Below, piece by piece: positions 52,019-63,915 of a stretch of 64,000 nucleotides of DNA (position 1 is the first letter of the stretch; every line of letters starts with the position of its first letter). A program made the position numbers and the translations under genes. The DNA is from Cokeromyces recurvatus. Taxonomy: Eukaryota; Mucoromycota; Mucoromycetes; Mucorales; Mucoraceae. The notes beneath the pieces are model-generated. The model saw only the letters and a program-made list of their open reading frames with translations. It was not told the DNA's origin and ran no database searches. The stretch is from contig NW_026251413.1 of assembly GCF_025118155.1 (NCBI RefSeq), positions 62,001 through 126,000 of the forward strand, in the 5' to 3' direction.

Positions 52019-52464
52019 GCCAGTTTTAAACAAGTACTCACTTGGACTGCTTCGTTAGCTACCATTATGCATTTTAAGTCTGTTGATTTAAAATGTATGA
52101 AGCTAAAGGACAGGTGACTAACGTTTAAGATTGTTATATATCTTGTTCAGCTACTAGTACTTGCCAGAAGCAACCAGGTGTTGCCTAGAGTTAACTAGTT
52201 GAGGTAGGGAAGATGGTACACCGGAACTTGATATGCCATAGCAGGAGCCAATTTTAAACAAGTACTCACTTGGACTGCTTCGCTAGCTACCATTATGCAT
52301 TTTAAGTCTGTTGATTTAAAATGTATGAAGCTAAAGGACAGGTGACTAACGTTTAAGATTGTTATATATCTTGTTCAGCTACTAGTACTTGCCAGAAGCA
52401 ACCAGGTGTTGCCTAGAGTTAACTAGTTGAGGTAGGGAAGATGGTACACCGGAACTTGATATGC
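52019..52464. repeat. Near-identical 218-bp direct duplication
   Basis: Copy 1 is 52019..52236 and copy 2 is 52247..52464, separated by 10 bp. I see only two differences (CAGTTTTAAAC/CAATTTTAAAC and TTCGTTAGCT/TTCGCTAGCT). Each copy contains an inverted repeat, CATTTTAA...TTTAAAATG, with a 9-10 nt loop, and is more GC-balanced than its surroundings. No coding sequence. Such low divergence implies a recent duplication. Confidence 0.92.
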
Positions 52465-53765
52465 TCTCTTGGGTAAATGAGGAAGGCACAGTCTAGCTTG
52501 TTTTAGACACCAAAAAGAGATACAAGATCTAAAGAAAATTGCTTGGCTGGAATTTGATAGTCAATGAAACAAAGCCTCTATTGGGAAACCTTTTCAAGTA
52601 AATGCAACATAACCCAAAAAGAAGTGTCTGACCTAAATATGGAATAAGTTGTAAGTTTGTTAGTACTATACTGTATTCAAAATACTCACATTGTTTAATA
52701 AGATGTCTGCTGTATACAGGCTTCAATTAGTAATAGATTCGTTAATGAACATAAATACTCCTCTACCTGATATAACTTTAATATCCCATATATCATTTGT
52801 ATCTTCCATTTTAATAAAGATTATTCATATCTTAGGCAGTCAGATAATCAGAATATTCATCCTTTTTATTTTAATTGTTTATTCTGCTGTATCACATATC
52901 TACCTAACCTATGATTCAACACAGCTAAAATATGGGACCTAATGCGCACGCTCTGTTTCTAAAAAAGACAAAAAAGTTTAATATAAACCGCTCAAAAGTG
53001 AATGTGTATTTAGCTTGTCGTCTGCACGATGTAAAATTTACGTTTGAAGCAAAACTTTTCTCTGTTAGAGCGATAAGACTATCGAATTCTTTATCTAGCA
53101 ATAGAATGAATTAAAATTATCTGAGTTACTCGATAGATCAACAAAAGTGGAGAATGATCTAATTATGTTTAATATAACTGTGTTTACTATATCATGATCT
53201 TGAATATCTTGGTGTCTTTCTCATGTTCAGCACCGCAACTCGTTATCCTGACGCAACAATTTAATTAACTGCAAACAATATGAGGCAATTGCTCTACTGG
53301 ATTTGATATCTAAATAGCTACTGTTGATCACTGAGCCAAGTTGAGTTTAATTTAGAATAGTGTTAACCATCTTCGCGTAGATAAGGAAGGCTTCTTCAAA
53401 GATTACTAAGACTGCTTATAAAACTGTGATCAAGTACACGCTTAGTTGGAATCCCTAAAGAGCTATCATTAAGTAGAAGATCGTTATAACCAGACAGCTT
53501 TGAGCATTCACATAGCTTAATTATTACTTAATTAGTTATTGCTTTGAAGCAACATTTGGTTCTCAATAAAGATTGACCGCAATATTTTGGAGTACATACT
53601 AAAACCACATTATCTATATTTAAGTGAGCTTGTTAATTATCTACTCAAACAATACGGAGTAATCATATAGATTTCAGATAATAATTGTTAACATAGAGTC
53701 TTTATTAATTTTTTTTTTAATGGGACCATTTGTTGTGTACACTTTTTTTCAAGAAAGAAAGGTAC
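52465..53765. other. Intergenic region with possible decayed mobile-element sequence
   Basis: 1.3 kb. On the minus strand around 53530-53400 a frame-like stretch (CSKLSGYNDLLLNDSSLGIP) is interrupted by stops and resembles decayed coding sequence, but no family is recognised. The rest is AT-rich without supported features. Confidence 0.4.
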
Positions 53766-55658
53766 TTATAATTCATAAGGGTTATAAGAGTAAGTCTTAC
53801 CGGTCAACACATTCGTCCATTTTTCACCATTTTGGACAAAACCCAAAGCATCCGTTTCAGTGTCATGTACATGGGAAGTACTACCTGGAGAGCTACCCAA
53901 TTCGCTTTCTGTAAATTCATCGAAATATATACCTTCAGGCATTCGTGAATTAGAACTATCTCTGTGAGGGGGAGTATGATAGATGGATGCACTTTCAAAA
54001 ACAGTTGGAGTTGATGGTCTCGAAGCACCCAAATCTCCTTCATCCATGTCACTACGAGTTTTTAAAATAGCCGCTTTCATGCTATTTGCTGTAGCTTCCA
54101 ATGAGTCTCGAAACATAAGAATATTTGATAATGATTTTAGGAACGATGGTAATTCGGAATATTCTTTGGGAAAGACGACCATAAACTGATGGACGCATAC
54201 ATGATACTGATTCTTGGTACCGTGGACAGTATAAAAGCTGCATGATGGACCTGAAATTTGGATCACCCAAGAATATATACTGCTATTTTGTATGACATTA
54301 AGGGCAGCAGTTTGCATGATTTTACCCTCACGTAATAGCTTTGACATGTCATGGTGAATTTTTGCCACGGGAACAACCGGGATGCATGCCTCAGCACAAG
54401 CAAGGTCAAACTCTTCAGTTTCAAAATCCAATAAAAAGCGTATGTCCACCTTAAAACCGACAATATTGCTGGAGCTTGTATAAATAGATGCTTTGGATTC
54501 TGTTGATTCTGATAGTACCGTTTCCCCAACTTTAATTCGAATGATTTCATCGTTAATATGAAATATTTTTTGGAAGATGGGTAACCAGAGCTGATACGTA
54601 AAATCTCTTTCTGATATTTTAGCTCTGTTTTCCTGGTTCAACATGAATCTTCTTGAGTCAACCAAGTAAATTACTTCCCTGAAAAGGTCAAGTATACGAA
54701 GCTGATATATGGTGATAGCCGGTGAAGATTCAAGCGTGCTAATATATTTTTTTCCCAACAAAGAATCCTTATTGATTATACATAAATCAGAAATTGTTTC
54801 CCATTTATCGTTAAAAGATTCGATGGAAGCTGGAAGAGAAAGGTTGAAACAATTGTACTTTCTAATGAGCTTATTCCATGTATCTGGTGAAAATAGGCTG
54901 CGTTGTGAATATTGCATATCCTCTTCGGATAAATTTAATATATTCGACAAACCACATTTCATTGTTTTCATTTGGGTAAAGTTCAGTTTAGAGCCAGCTT
55001 TGTATCGATGATGAAGCTCTTTACCAGCGTTAAATATAGTGCTTTGCACATTTTTTCTTCTGTTTAAAACATTAGCCACTGAAGTGGCCATGTCATCATC
55101 GATGAAAACAGTGTCTTCAGTAATAATGGCTTCTTCACTATCAATGGCTTCTTCACTATCAATGGCTTCTTCGGAGACAGTTGACGATTCACTATGGATG
55201 GCGCCCATGCTCTCTTTTACTAGCTTTATACGTTTATTCACCTCAGAGAGGCACTCTGTAGACTCCAAGGTCAACTCCGCGTGGCTGAGCAACTCGTTGG
55301 CATGATTGAGCCTTTTTTTCGATCTCTGTCTTTCTACTTTTTGCTGCTCGTCTTCGAATGTTTGATTGTACATTGCTCGAACATGATTGTTCTTCACATA
55401 CTTTTTGACGCGAAAGGCATATTCTTGAACATATGGATGTCTTATTAATTTTTTACTTATTACGTCTAAGCTCTCTGAGTATTTTTTAAAAGAAGCAGAA
55501 GAGTTTGCTGCGACAATATTTGGAATAATGAGGTTGAAATCGCACCAGTTTTTTAAAACTACTGACGAAAAAACACCATGAATTTTATTTGTCTTGCAAA
55601 ACTTTTTCTCAACAGTGAAATTCTCATATTTCTTGTTATTGCATTGGGGTGCTTCCAT
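53766..55658 (-). CDS. Lineage-specific protein with PD-(D/E)XK-nuclease-like core (copy B)
   Basis: Single open frame of 630 residues starting MEAPQCNN. I know of no described function; it resembles proteins repeated in Mucorales genomes. Residues about 125-180 include a duplicated acidic unit (SEEAIDSEEAI). The central region has QLWLPIFQKIF (about 356), IKVGETV, GFKVDIRFL (about 401) and DLACAEAC (about 423), followed by DMSKLLREGKIMQTAAL. This matches, block for block, the core of the gene at 32758-34173 (SPIFKNLL, FGEV, GPKIDLI, IVEVSG, DRNKIAKNLKAM). The order of E, D and E fits a PD-(D/E)XK fold with the usual lysine absent. The C-terminus is Ser/Pro/Thr-rich and acidic. A potential donor (ACCGGTAAGA) near 53805 means the last residues may differ. 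Promoter side carries a Tc1/mariner-type end at 56027-56052. Confidence 0.72.
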   Translation of the reverse strand: MEAPQCNNKKYENFTVEKKFCKTNKIHGVFSSVVLKNWCDFNLIIPNIVAANSSASFKKYSESLDVISKKLIRHPYVQEYAFRVKKYVKNNHVRAMYNQTFEDEQQKVERQRSKKRLNHANELLSHAELTLESTECLSEVNKRIKLVKESMGAIHSESSTVSEEAIDSEEAIDSEEAIITEDTVFIDDDMATSVANVLNRRKNVQSTIFNAGKELHHRYKAGSKLNFTQMKTMKCGLSNILNLSEEDMQYSQRSLFSPDTWNKLIRKYNCFNLSLPASIESFNDKWETISDLCIINKDSLLGKKYISTLESSPAITIYQLRILDLFREVIYLVDSRRFMLNQENRAKISERDFTYQLWLPIFQKIFHINDEIIRIKVGETVLSESTESKASIYTSSSNIVGFKVDIRFLLDFETEEFDLACAEACIPVVPVAKIHHDMSKLLREGKIMQTAALNVIQNSSIYSWVIQISGPSCSFYTVHGTKNQYHVCVHQFMVVFPKEYSELPSFLKSLSNILMFRDSLEATANSMKAAILKTRSDMDEGDLGASRPSTPTVFESASIYHTPPHRDSSNSRMPEGIYFDEFTESELGSSPGSTSHVHDTETDALGFVQNGEKWTNVLTGKTYSYNPYEL

Positions 55659-56026
55659 TTTAAATTCTTATTGTTGTTGTGAAAGAAAAACACTGAAGTT
55701 GCTGTGATGAAGGATGAAGAAGTGGTAATAGCTTTCTGAGCCACGCTTTATTTTCAGTATAGTAATAGAATAAAAAGTATTTCCCCTTTTTTTCCCCCAG
55801 ATCTATAATTTGTTGTGACATTAAAAAAAAAGTCACCCCCCTTTTACCCCTAACTAAATTAGTATAAAAATATGGCCTTTTTCTTAGTCTTTAGACTAAA
55901 ACATATCTTTTTTTGTGTCGTTCAGCTGGTACTTTTTTTTGTGTGTCTCAGCAATATTTATTAAATTTCTCTATTTTTTAAGACCCGTAACAAATTCATT
56001 TTTTTTTTTTTTTTTTTTTTTTTTTT
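55659..56026. other. Promoter-side spacer of the PD-(D/E)XK-like gene
   Basis: About 370 bp with T/C-rich runs (55787-55798) and a 30-nt poly(T) ending at the transposon-like terminus. AAGACCCGTAACAAATTC at about 55980-55997 resembles the terminal GTGACCCGACCTATTTTC and may be a subterminal repeat. No coding sequence. Confidence 0.5.
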
Positions 56027-56052
56027 GTGACCCGACCTATTTTCTTCAGCTG
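56027..56052. mobile_element. Solo transposon end, same family as the Tc1/mariner element
   Basis: Reads GTGACCCGACCTATTTTC then TTCAGCTG and is followed by TA. This is almost identical to the last 26 bp of the element ending at 51604 (CCCAACCTATTTTC + TTCAGCTG + TA) and similar to the end at 2061. No matching left terminus was found between 51,700 and 56,000, so the element is truncated, or its partner is the left end at 49866. Confidence 0.7.
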
Positions 56053-56104
56053 TATCAGAATGTTTATATGTTTATTTTGTTTTATTTATTTATTTATTTA
56101 TTTT

Positions 56105-58468
56105 TCAAGCCTTCATCATTTGCACACCATGAGACATTAATAACTTTAAAACTTCCATGGCTGCAGACTGAACAATCTGTAACTTACATTGTTTAACCAA
56201 TATAACTAGTTTCTTATCAATATTTTCTTTTACAAGGTTATCAATAACATCGCTGCCTTTATGTTGAATTAAGCATCTTATGACTTCAATACCTCGGTGC
56301 TGTACATCGGCCGTTTCATCTATTTCTAACCATCGCGATATTCTTTCATAGCATTTGTCAACTTTTAAAATCATCTCACATGTACTTGGACTGTTCGCTA
56401 AGATAGCTAATGCACCCGAAGCAGCTCTTCGAGTTGCTGGATCTTCATGATCTGAAAGAATCATTAACAAGCGGATTCGATTTTGTGACTTGTTGGGATC
56501 ACTATAAAGTTCAAACACTGGCTCACAAAATGTCATGTTACAAATCATTTCAGTAGCTGCACGTTGTACCATATCATGATTAGATAATTGTAAATTTTCA
56601 AATATGGCTACACCGCCCGCATTTTCAATCATTAGACGAACACGGTCATCAACAGATGCTAGGTTAGTAAGCGCCATCAATCCTTCAAACTGTCGCAACT
56701 GACTATTGGCATCTTTACATAGATTTAAGAAAGGTCGAACGAGATCAAGGATGGTGTCTCCTTGAAAGGCTATGCGTGGGTCAGTGGTGATGGCTAACTT
56801 GGCCAATGCCTGTGAGGCTGTTATACCAGTCTCAGTAGTATCACGTGATAATGAGAGCAGACTCTTGACGATGCCTTGCTGTAACAACTGACCTCGTGTT
56901 GACTGAGGGGTTACGAGTTGAAGATAGGTTTTAGCAGCAACTAACCTAATATTCATACTCTTATTTTTTGATAACACCATTAAAGCAATTGCAACGCCAT
57001 TAGCAATAGCCTTTTTAATACGTTCTTCAACAGCACTGTCATTTTCACGAGGATCTTCTTCATTCTCTTTTGTTGCTTTACGTTGCTTTGCATTCGCTAG
57101 ATCTCTTAATTTTTTCATTTGTTTTTGCTGCTCATCCAATACAGGTCGATACATTGTTAAATTTGCAAAGATAGTACCAATACCAAACAAAAGTGGATTA
57201 TTATTGGTTGTTTCTTCACGTGAAGCACTAATAGCTAAAGTGGATAGACTTTTCAAAAATTCCTCATCGTTTCCTAAAGAGGCTTTAACCTCTGGTTTTA
57301 AGGAAGAATAAGCTAGCCCTTCAACGGCATTCAATATTACATGAGTATCAGGTGACTTTGATTTAATAACTTGTTTTAATGAATCAATAAGACTATGATC
57401 GGTTATATTCATTTTGCGCATAGCTTCCTCTAAATGATGTGTCGTTTGTGTATTGCTAGCATCGTCTGATATCACATCTGACTGAGCTCTTAATTTAGTC
57501 AATGCTGTTCCTGCTGCTGACTTTAATTCAGGATCTACCTTCGTCTGACTTGCCATTTTCGCAAGCCAATCAGTAGCATACTTTAATATTTGTTTTTGAC
57601 AGCTTTTGTCAGAGGAAGCGATAATCAATACCTCTGCAATTGCCTTTTGAACAGGTAATATTTCGAAATCAATCACATCCATAATTTCTTCTAGACAACC
57701 TTCTTGACACAAGATGGCGGATCCAACTGTCATATTGGTCTGAAAGATAGCATTTAAAGTATGATAGGCAAGTAGCTTGGTATCATTTTTACCCTTATCA
57801 ATACAGTGCGAAAAACAGGCAGCACATTGTTCAATGATATACGTCATTGGATAATCAGTAGCATTAGAAGGATTAAGAAGTCGAGTTAAGATCATAAAAG
57901 CGAGACTTTTAACACGAGGTGGTGTATCAGGGGTACCACAAGCTGTTAAGACCTGTACAAAATCATTTGAACCCACAAAGGCTCGAATATGAGTTGTTGT
58001 ATCCTTGAGAGTTTCAAGTTCTGTAAGATATTTTTGAAATGAGATGATGCGTGAATCCTTTTCAGTCTCATCCACTTTTGTAGATGTAGATTGTTGTCTA
58101 AGCATATTAAGTCGAATGAGCAATTCCTTGCCTTGTTGTTGTACACTTTCGTGTCGCTTAATAGCTATTTGCACATCTTCTATTGCCTTTTCAATTTGTT
58201 GTAACGATTCATAAGTCTGTGCTCTTTTTAATAAGATACTAGCTGTAACTTTGTCATCTTTATTGTTAGCTTCTAATTCTTTTGTCAAATCGCTGATTTG
58301 TTTTTCTAATATCTAAAAAAAAAAGCATCATGTCTAAATACTTGTTGAATAGTTTTTTTTTTTTTTCTTAATAAAAATAAAATCAAACCTCTTAAATAAA
58401 ATAACAACGTAAGTACTTTTCTTTTTTGCAATTTAGTTATAAAGTGATGGTTATTTACCTTGATTCAT
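56105..58468 (-). CDS. UCS-domain myosin chaperone (UNC-45/She4/Rng3 family)
   Basis: Co-chaperone that folds and maintains myosin motor domains in the cytoplasm. Two exons (58468..58459, encoding MNQ plus a split Glu codon, and 58305..56105), 736 residues, close to She4 (789) and Rng3 (746). The N-terminal part has a TPR-like helical hairpin (LLKRAQTYESLQQIEKAIED). The remainder is armadillo-like: central-domain helices (ARAFV-like to about 270), then the UCS block with NNPLLFGIGTIFANLTMYRP, FEGLMALTNLASVDD, NAGGVAIFENLQLSNHDMVQ, RAATEMICNMTFCEPVFELY and RRAASGALAILANS. These are highly typical. The tiny first exon was placed using the only in-frame donor/acceptor combination. Divergent from the CINP-like gene, with 137 bp between the two starts. 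Confidence 0.93.
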
Positions 58469-58478
58469 TTTCCCTGTA

Positions 58479-58481
<3 letters not shown>

Positions 58482-58521
<40 letters not shown>

Positions 58522-58605
58522 CAATAATAATAATAATAATAATAATAATAACTTAATTGCGGTTTTTAAAGAGTAACTTTTTTTTTTTTTTTTTTTTTTT
58601 TGCAC
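58482..58605. promoter_or_regulatory. Divergent promoter interval with poly(A), (TAA)n and poly(T)
   Basis: The short interval between the UCS-domain gene and the CINP-like gene is made almost wholly of poly(A) (about 58482-58519), (ATA)n (58523-58550) and poly(T) (about 58579-58601). Such dA:dT tracts typically exclude nucleosomes, so it may act as a shared bidirectional promoter. This is inference. Confidence 0.5.
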
Positions 58606-59400
58606 ATGTCAAATAACATTGGAACAATACAAAGACGACTAGGTACAATAATTGAAGAGTTTAAGAGAGCAAGAAATACTTGGGAAGAAATCAACTCACA
58701 TGCCTTTCCATACGCAAATGAATTAACTAATTCTGTCATTCAATCAAGGTATGATGAATAAAAAAAAAAAATGACACTAATTAAACTAATGTCATCTTTC
58801 TTTAGATACGTTGATGAACAACAATATTGGCATCCGTCTTTAACTTTGAATTTTCCAAATATTATAGAAAAGTTTGATCACAAAATGAACATTATAATTG
58901 AAACCCAAAATCAAAAGTTAATAGATCTAGTTGAGAAAATGGTAATTGGTGTACGTCTATATACTTGACATGAAAATTTTATTATTCTTTTATTTTATTT
59001 TTAGGCAAAGCAACATAATAAGATGCAAAACCAATTGAGGGATCTTTATACAGTATATGATAATGTCAAAAAGATGAATGGAGATCAGTTTGTCAATAGC
59101 CAACCTATATTTCAAACATGTCCATTAATCACCTACCGTAAGTTATGCATCATACATGAGTAATATACAGTGCTCTAATCATCTAAAATAGTCAATCGCA
59201 TGCAAACCATCATTGACATGTATAAAAAAGAATTAAACACAAAAAACTCTTGTATATCATCCAAAGGATTTAAAAGTGTACTATCAAGAGAAGAAGGTGT
59301 TGTATTACTATCAGTGTGGATTAATCAGCCGCATCTAATTAAATCAACCATACAAGAATGGGATGATATTTGCAAAACAGAGATAGAATTATTACCATAG
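58606..59400 (+). CDS. CINP-like protein (CDK2-interacting protein family)
   Basis: Four exons (58606..58748, 58806..58941, 59005..59137, 59192..59400), 206 residues. The protein is mostly helical. The C-terminal half matches human CINP in order and spacing: a helix ending in QLRDLYTVYDNV, PIFQTCPLITY (CINP has PPLFHTWP), MQTIIDMYKKELNTK (CINP: LLEMYRKELLLK) and VVLLSVWINQPHL (CINP: LSMWLHQPYV). The N-terminus RRLGTIIEEFKRARNTWEEI matches the CINP segment with AADWHNLILKWETL. In animals CINP links CDK2/CDC7 and ATR-ATRIP and also functions in 60S ribosome biogenesis with SPATA5. Which role applies in a fungus is unknown. Confidence 0.8.
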
Positions 59401-59621
59401 AATTTAGCATTTTTTTATTTTATTTTTTTATTCTATAATTGTATAATATATATAAACACATACATACATACATATTCCACTATGGTTTATGCAAATGTAC
59501 GATGTGAAGAAGCTGTTTTCTTTCATCTTACATTTGTATCTAGCGGGAAATTAAAAAAAAACAATGGTTTGTACTGCATGGCCTGCAATTTAGGTCACTT
59601 TTTTTTTTTTTTCTTAATACC
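59401..59621. other. Short spacer before the multi-Myb gene
   Basis: 221 bp containing CATA repeats (59459-59474) and a T run (59597-59612) just before the start codon. No coding sequence. Presumed promoter. Confidence 0.5.
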
Positions 59622-61541
59622 ATGCTGTTAGCAATTCAAAAATGGACTTTAACTAAGCCTATTTTTTATAATTCAAAAAAAATAATATCATCTCATAAAA
59701 GTCTGTTAAATATAAATTACCAGCATATTTCAATATCACGACACTGGTCATCCACTATTTGGTTACCATGGGAGGATGAACTATTATCAAATTATGTAAA
59801 ACACAATGGCAAAAAATGGAATGTGTTTGTTCAACATTGTTTGCCCACCAAGACACCGAAACAATGTCAAATGCGTTGGACTGATACCCTTGATCCTGAT
59901 AAAAAGCGAGGACCGTTTAATGAAGTAGAGAAACAAATACTAATAGAAGCAGTCAACCAACGAGGGAAAGGTAACTGGAAAGTCATCAGTCAACATCACT
60001 TACCTCATCGCTCTCCAAGACGAATTGCAAATGAATGGAGTCGACTCAGTTCAACCTTGCAACACAAGGAATGGACTCAAGATGAAGACAATCTTATTCT
60101 CCAGGGTTTCAAGGAATTTGGTAGAGCTTGGTCCAAGATCGCCACTCATTACTTACCTTGGCGTACCAATTTACAAATCTTTAACAGATTTCAATCTAGA
60201 CTCAATCCAGCCATGAAAATGGATAAGTGGACAGAAGAGGAATTAGATCTTTTATTAAGACGTACGATTATGTATGGGCAGGACTGGAAGAAGGTGGCGG
60301 CAGGGATCGAGGGTCGTACAGAAGCTCAATGTAGGACTCTTTGGCAGACCGAGTTGGATCCAAGTTTAAGAAAGGAACCCTGGTCTGATCAAGAGCTAAG
60401 GTTGTTTTGGATGCGTCTGTATGAGTTTAATGGTAGTCTTATAAAGGCTTCAGAGGGGATGCGAGGCAGAAGCCGGATCTTATGTTCTCGTAAATTTTGG
60501 GAAATAGTGTCGAACAAAGAATTCAATGTTCTGTATGGTGATAAGATTAGGCGTGATGATCCTACTCAAGATAAGAATGCTTGGAGAGCGAATGTGGCAA
60601 AATGGGTACTTGAATGGCTTGATATGCCTTTAAATGGATACAAGATGTCGAACAAATGCAACCGTACTCAACCATGGGAAGAAGATGAACTAAAGCGACT
60701 AGAAGCTTTAGTGAATAAACAAAAAATGGATCAGAAAACACTTTGCGAAAAAGATTGGGAAAGGATAGAAAAGGAATTTAAAGGAAGAGATAAAGATCAA
60801 TGCAAATATCAATATGAAGAATATATATTAAAAAGGGATATAAAAAGGGGAACATGGACAAAGGAAGAAGATGAGATATTAATAAAGTTAGTAGAAGAAT
60901 ATGGAACTGACGGTTGGGATTCGATTATAAATCGTCAAATGCTTCAACGTACTAAGCAGCAATGCTCATATCGATGGCATAATCATTTAAAATTTAGAGA
61001 CAATATATTAAAAGGAACACGATTGACAGATAATGAAAAGAGGTTAATTCAAGAAGGTGTTGATATGTTTGGACATAACTGGAAAACGATTCAGATGAGT
61101 TATTTACCTCATCGTACACCACGACAGATTAGTAATTGGTGGAAGTCTGAAGAGAAAAGAATTGAATTCTCCTCGTTAACTGGGCATATTCATAAACGAT
61201 GTTCATGGTCAGAAGAAGAAGATGATATATTACGCTTTGCAGTTTCAAAATATAATGGAACTCAAATCTCTTGGGCTAAAGTAGCAAAACTGATTGAAGG
61301 AAGATCAGCAAATCAATGTGAAGATAGATGGAAATGTACATTACAACCAGATATAAAAAAGGGGAAATGGACATATGAAGAAGAAATGCAACTTATAGAA
61401 ATAGTACAAAAATATAAATCACAAAAAAAGACATCATTATGGCAGTTAGTAGCTAAAGAATTAGCTACAGGTCGTACTGACAATTCATGTCGAGCCAAAT
61501 ATGGATCTATGAAACGAAAAGGACATCGCTTTATATTTTAA
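59622..61541 (+). CDS. Multi-repeat Myb/SANT protein with presequence-like N-terminus
   Basis: Single exon, 639 residues. About ten Myb-type helix-turn-helix repeats follow each other from residue 45 to the end: for example WEDELLSNYVKHNGKKW, FNEVEKQILIEAVNQRGKGN, WTQDEDNLILQGFKEFGRAW, WTEEELDLLLRRTIMYGQDW, WSDQELRLFWMRLYEFNGS, WTKEEDEILIKLVEEYGTDG and WSEEEDDILRFAVSKYNG. Each ends in a recognition helix such as TPKQCQMRW, TEAQCRTLW, TKQQCSYRW or SANQCEDRW. SNAPC4 and similar proteins have four to five repeats, so this number is high. The first 48 residues contain no Asp or Glu, are rich in Lys, Ser, Ile and Trp, and include RHWSS, so import into mitochondria is plausible. Function is not established. 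The stop codon is 2 bp from that of the convergent kinase gene. Confidence 0.85.
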   Translation: MLLAIQKWTLTKPIFYNSKKIISSHKSLLNINYQHISISRHWSSTIWLPWEDELLSNYVKHNGKKWNVFVQHCLPTKTPKQCQMRWTDTLDPDKKRGPFNEVEKQILIEAVNQRGKGNWKVISQHHLPHRSPRRIANEWSRLSSTLQHKEWTQDEDNLILQGFKEFGRAWSKIATHYLPWRTNLQIFNRFQSRLNPAMKMDKWTEEELDLLLRRTIMYGQDWKKVAAGIEGRTEAQCRTLWQTELDPSLRKEPWSDQELRLFWMRLYEFNGSLIKASEGMRGRSRILCSRKFWEIVSNKEFNVLYGDKIRRDDPTQDKNAWRANVAKWVLEWLDMPLNGYKMSNKCNRTQPWEEDELKRLEALVNKQKMDQKTLCEKDWERIEKEFKGRDKDQCKYQYEEYILKRDIKRGTWTKEEDEILIKLVEEYGTDGWDSIINRQMLQRTKQQCSYRWHNHLKFRDNILKGTRLTDNEKRLIQEGVDMFGHNWKTIQMSYLPHRTPRQISNWWKSEEKRIEFSSLTGHIHKRCSWSEEEDDILRFAVSKYNGTQISWAKVAKLIEGRSANQCEDRWKCTLQPDIKKGKWTYEEEMQLIEIVQKYKSQKKTSLWQLVAKELATGRTDNSCRAKYGSMKRKGHRFIF

Positions 61542-61543
61542 AA

Positions 61544-63514
<1,971 letters not shown>

Positions 63515-63610
63515 TTTTTTTTCTTCTAAATAAATAGTTAAAAAAAAGAAGGAGAGAATATTGAGATTTTAAGTTTTTACAAGGCTTTTTCCCTTAATTT
63601 ACAACCTTTC
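63515..63610. other. Spacer between kinase start and the right-edge gene
   Basis: Only 96 bp, on the minus strand between the stop of the right-edge exon and the kinase ATG. Contains T-rich sequence immediately upstream of the start. It must hold both the 3' end of one gene and the promoter of the other. Confidence 0.5.
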
Positions 63611-63737
63611 TTAACATGAACTGTGTAACCATAATCGTTCAAATACTGGGTTTAAATTGTTTTCTCCTCTAGCATTTTTATTATAATCAACAACAAGATC
63701 TGTTTGCCCAAAATCAAGTTGAATAAATAAATAAATC
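63611..63737 (-). CDS. Terminal exon of an unidentified gene (partial)
   Basis: On the minus strand an acceptor (TTTGAATAG) at about 63738-63746 precedes an open stretch that reads IYLFIQLDFGQTDLVVDYNK, then NARGENNLNPVFERLWLHSS and Cys before TAA at 63613-63611. The composition is protein-like and the stop lies 96 bp upstream of the kinase start, as expected in this compact region. Upstream exons could not be modelled: the remaining 260 bp to the window edge is AT-rich with a 44-nt poly(A). Product not recognised. The frame upstream of the acceptor is unverified. Confidence 0.4.
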
Positions 63738-63873
63738 TATTCAAAGTATAAGAGGTAAAAAGCTTATCAAAAAGAAAAGAAATGTATTACAAAAAAGTAT
63801 TGAGAATTGAGATAGAAGGGATATACACGAAATTAGTTTAAATTTAATCCATAGTTGATTATCTAAGCATACG

Positions 63874-63915
<42 letters not shown>

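Noticed and set aside
53400..53560. Reverse-transcriptase-like fragment on the minus strand
   Set aside because: Only a short stretch (CSKLSGYNDLLLNDS) looks coding; no RT motif such as YxDD was seen, so no retroelement is claimed.
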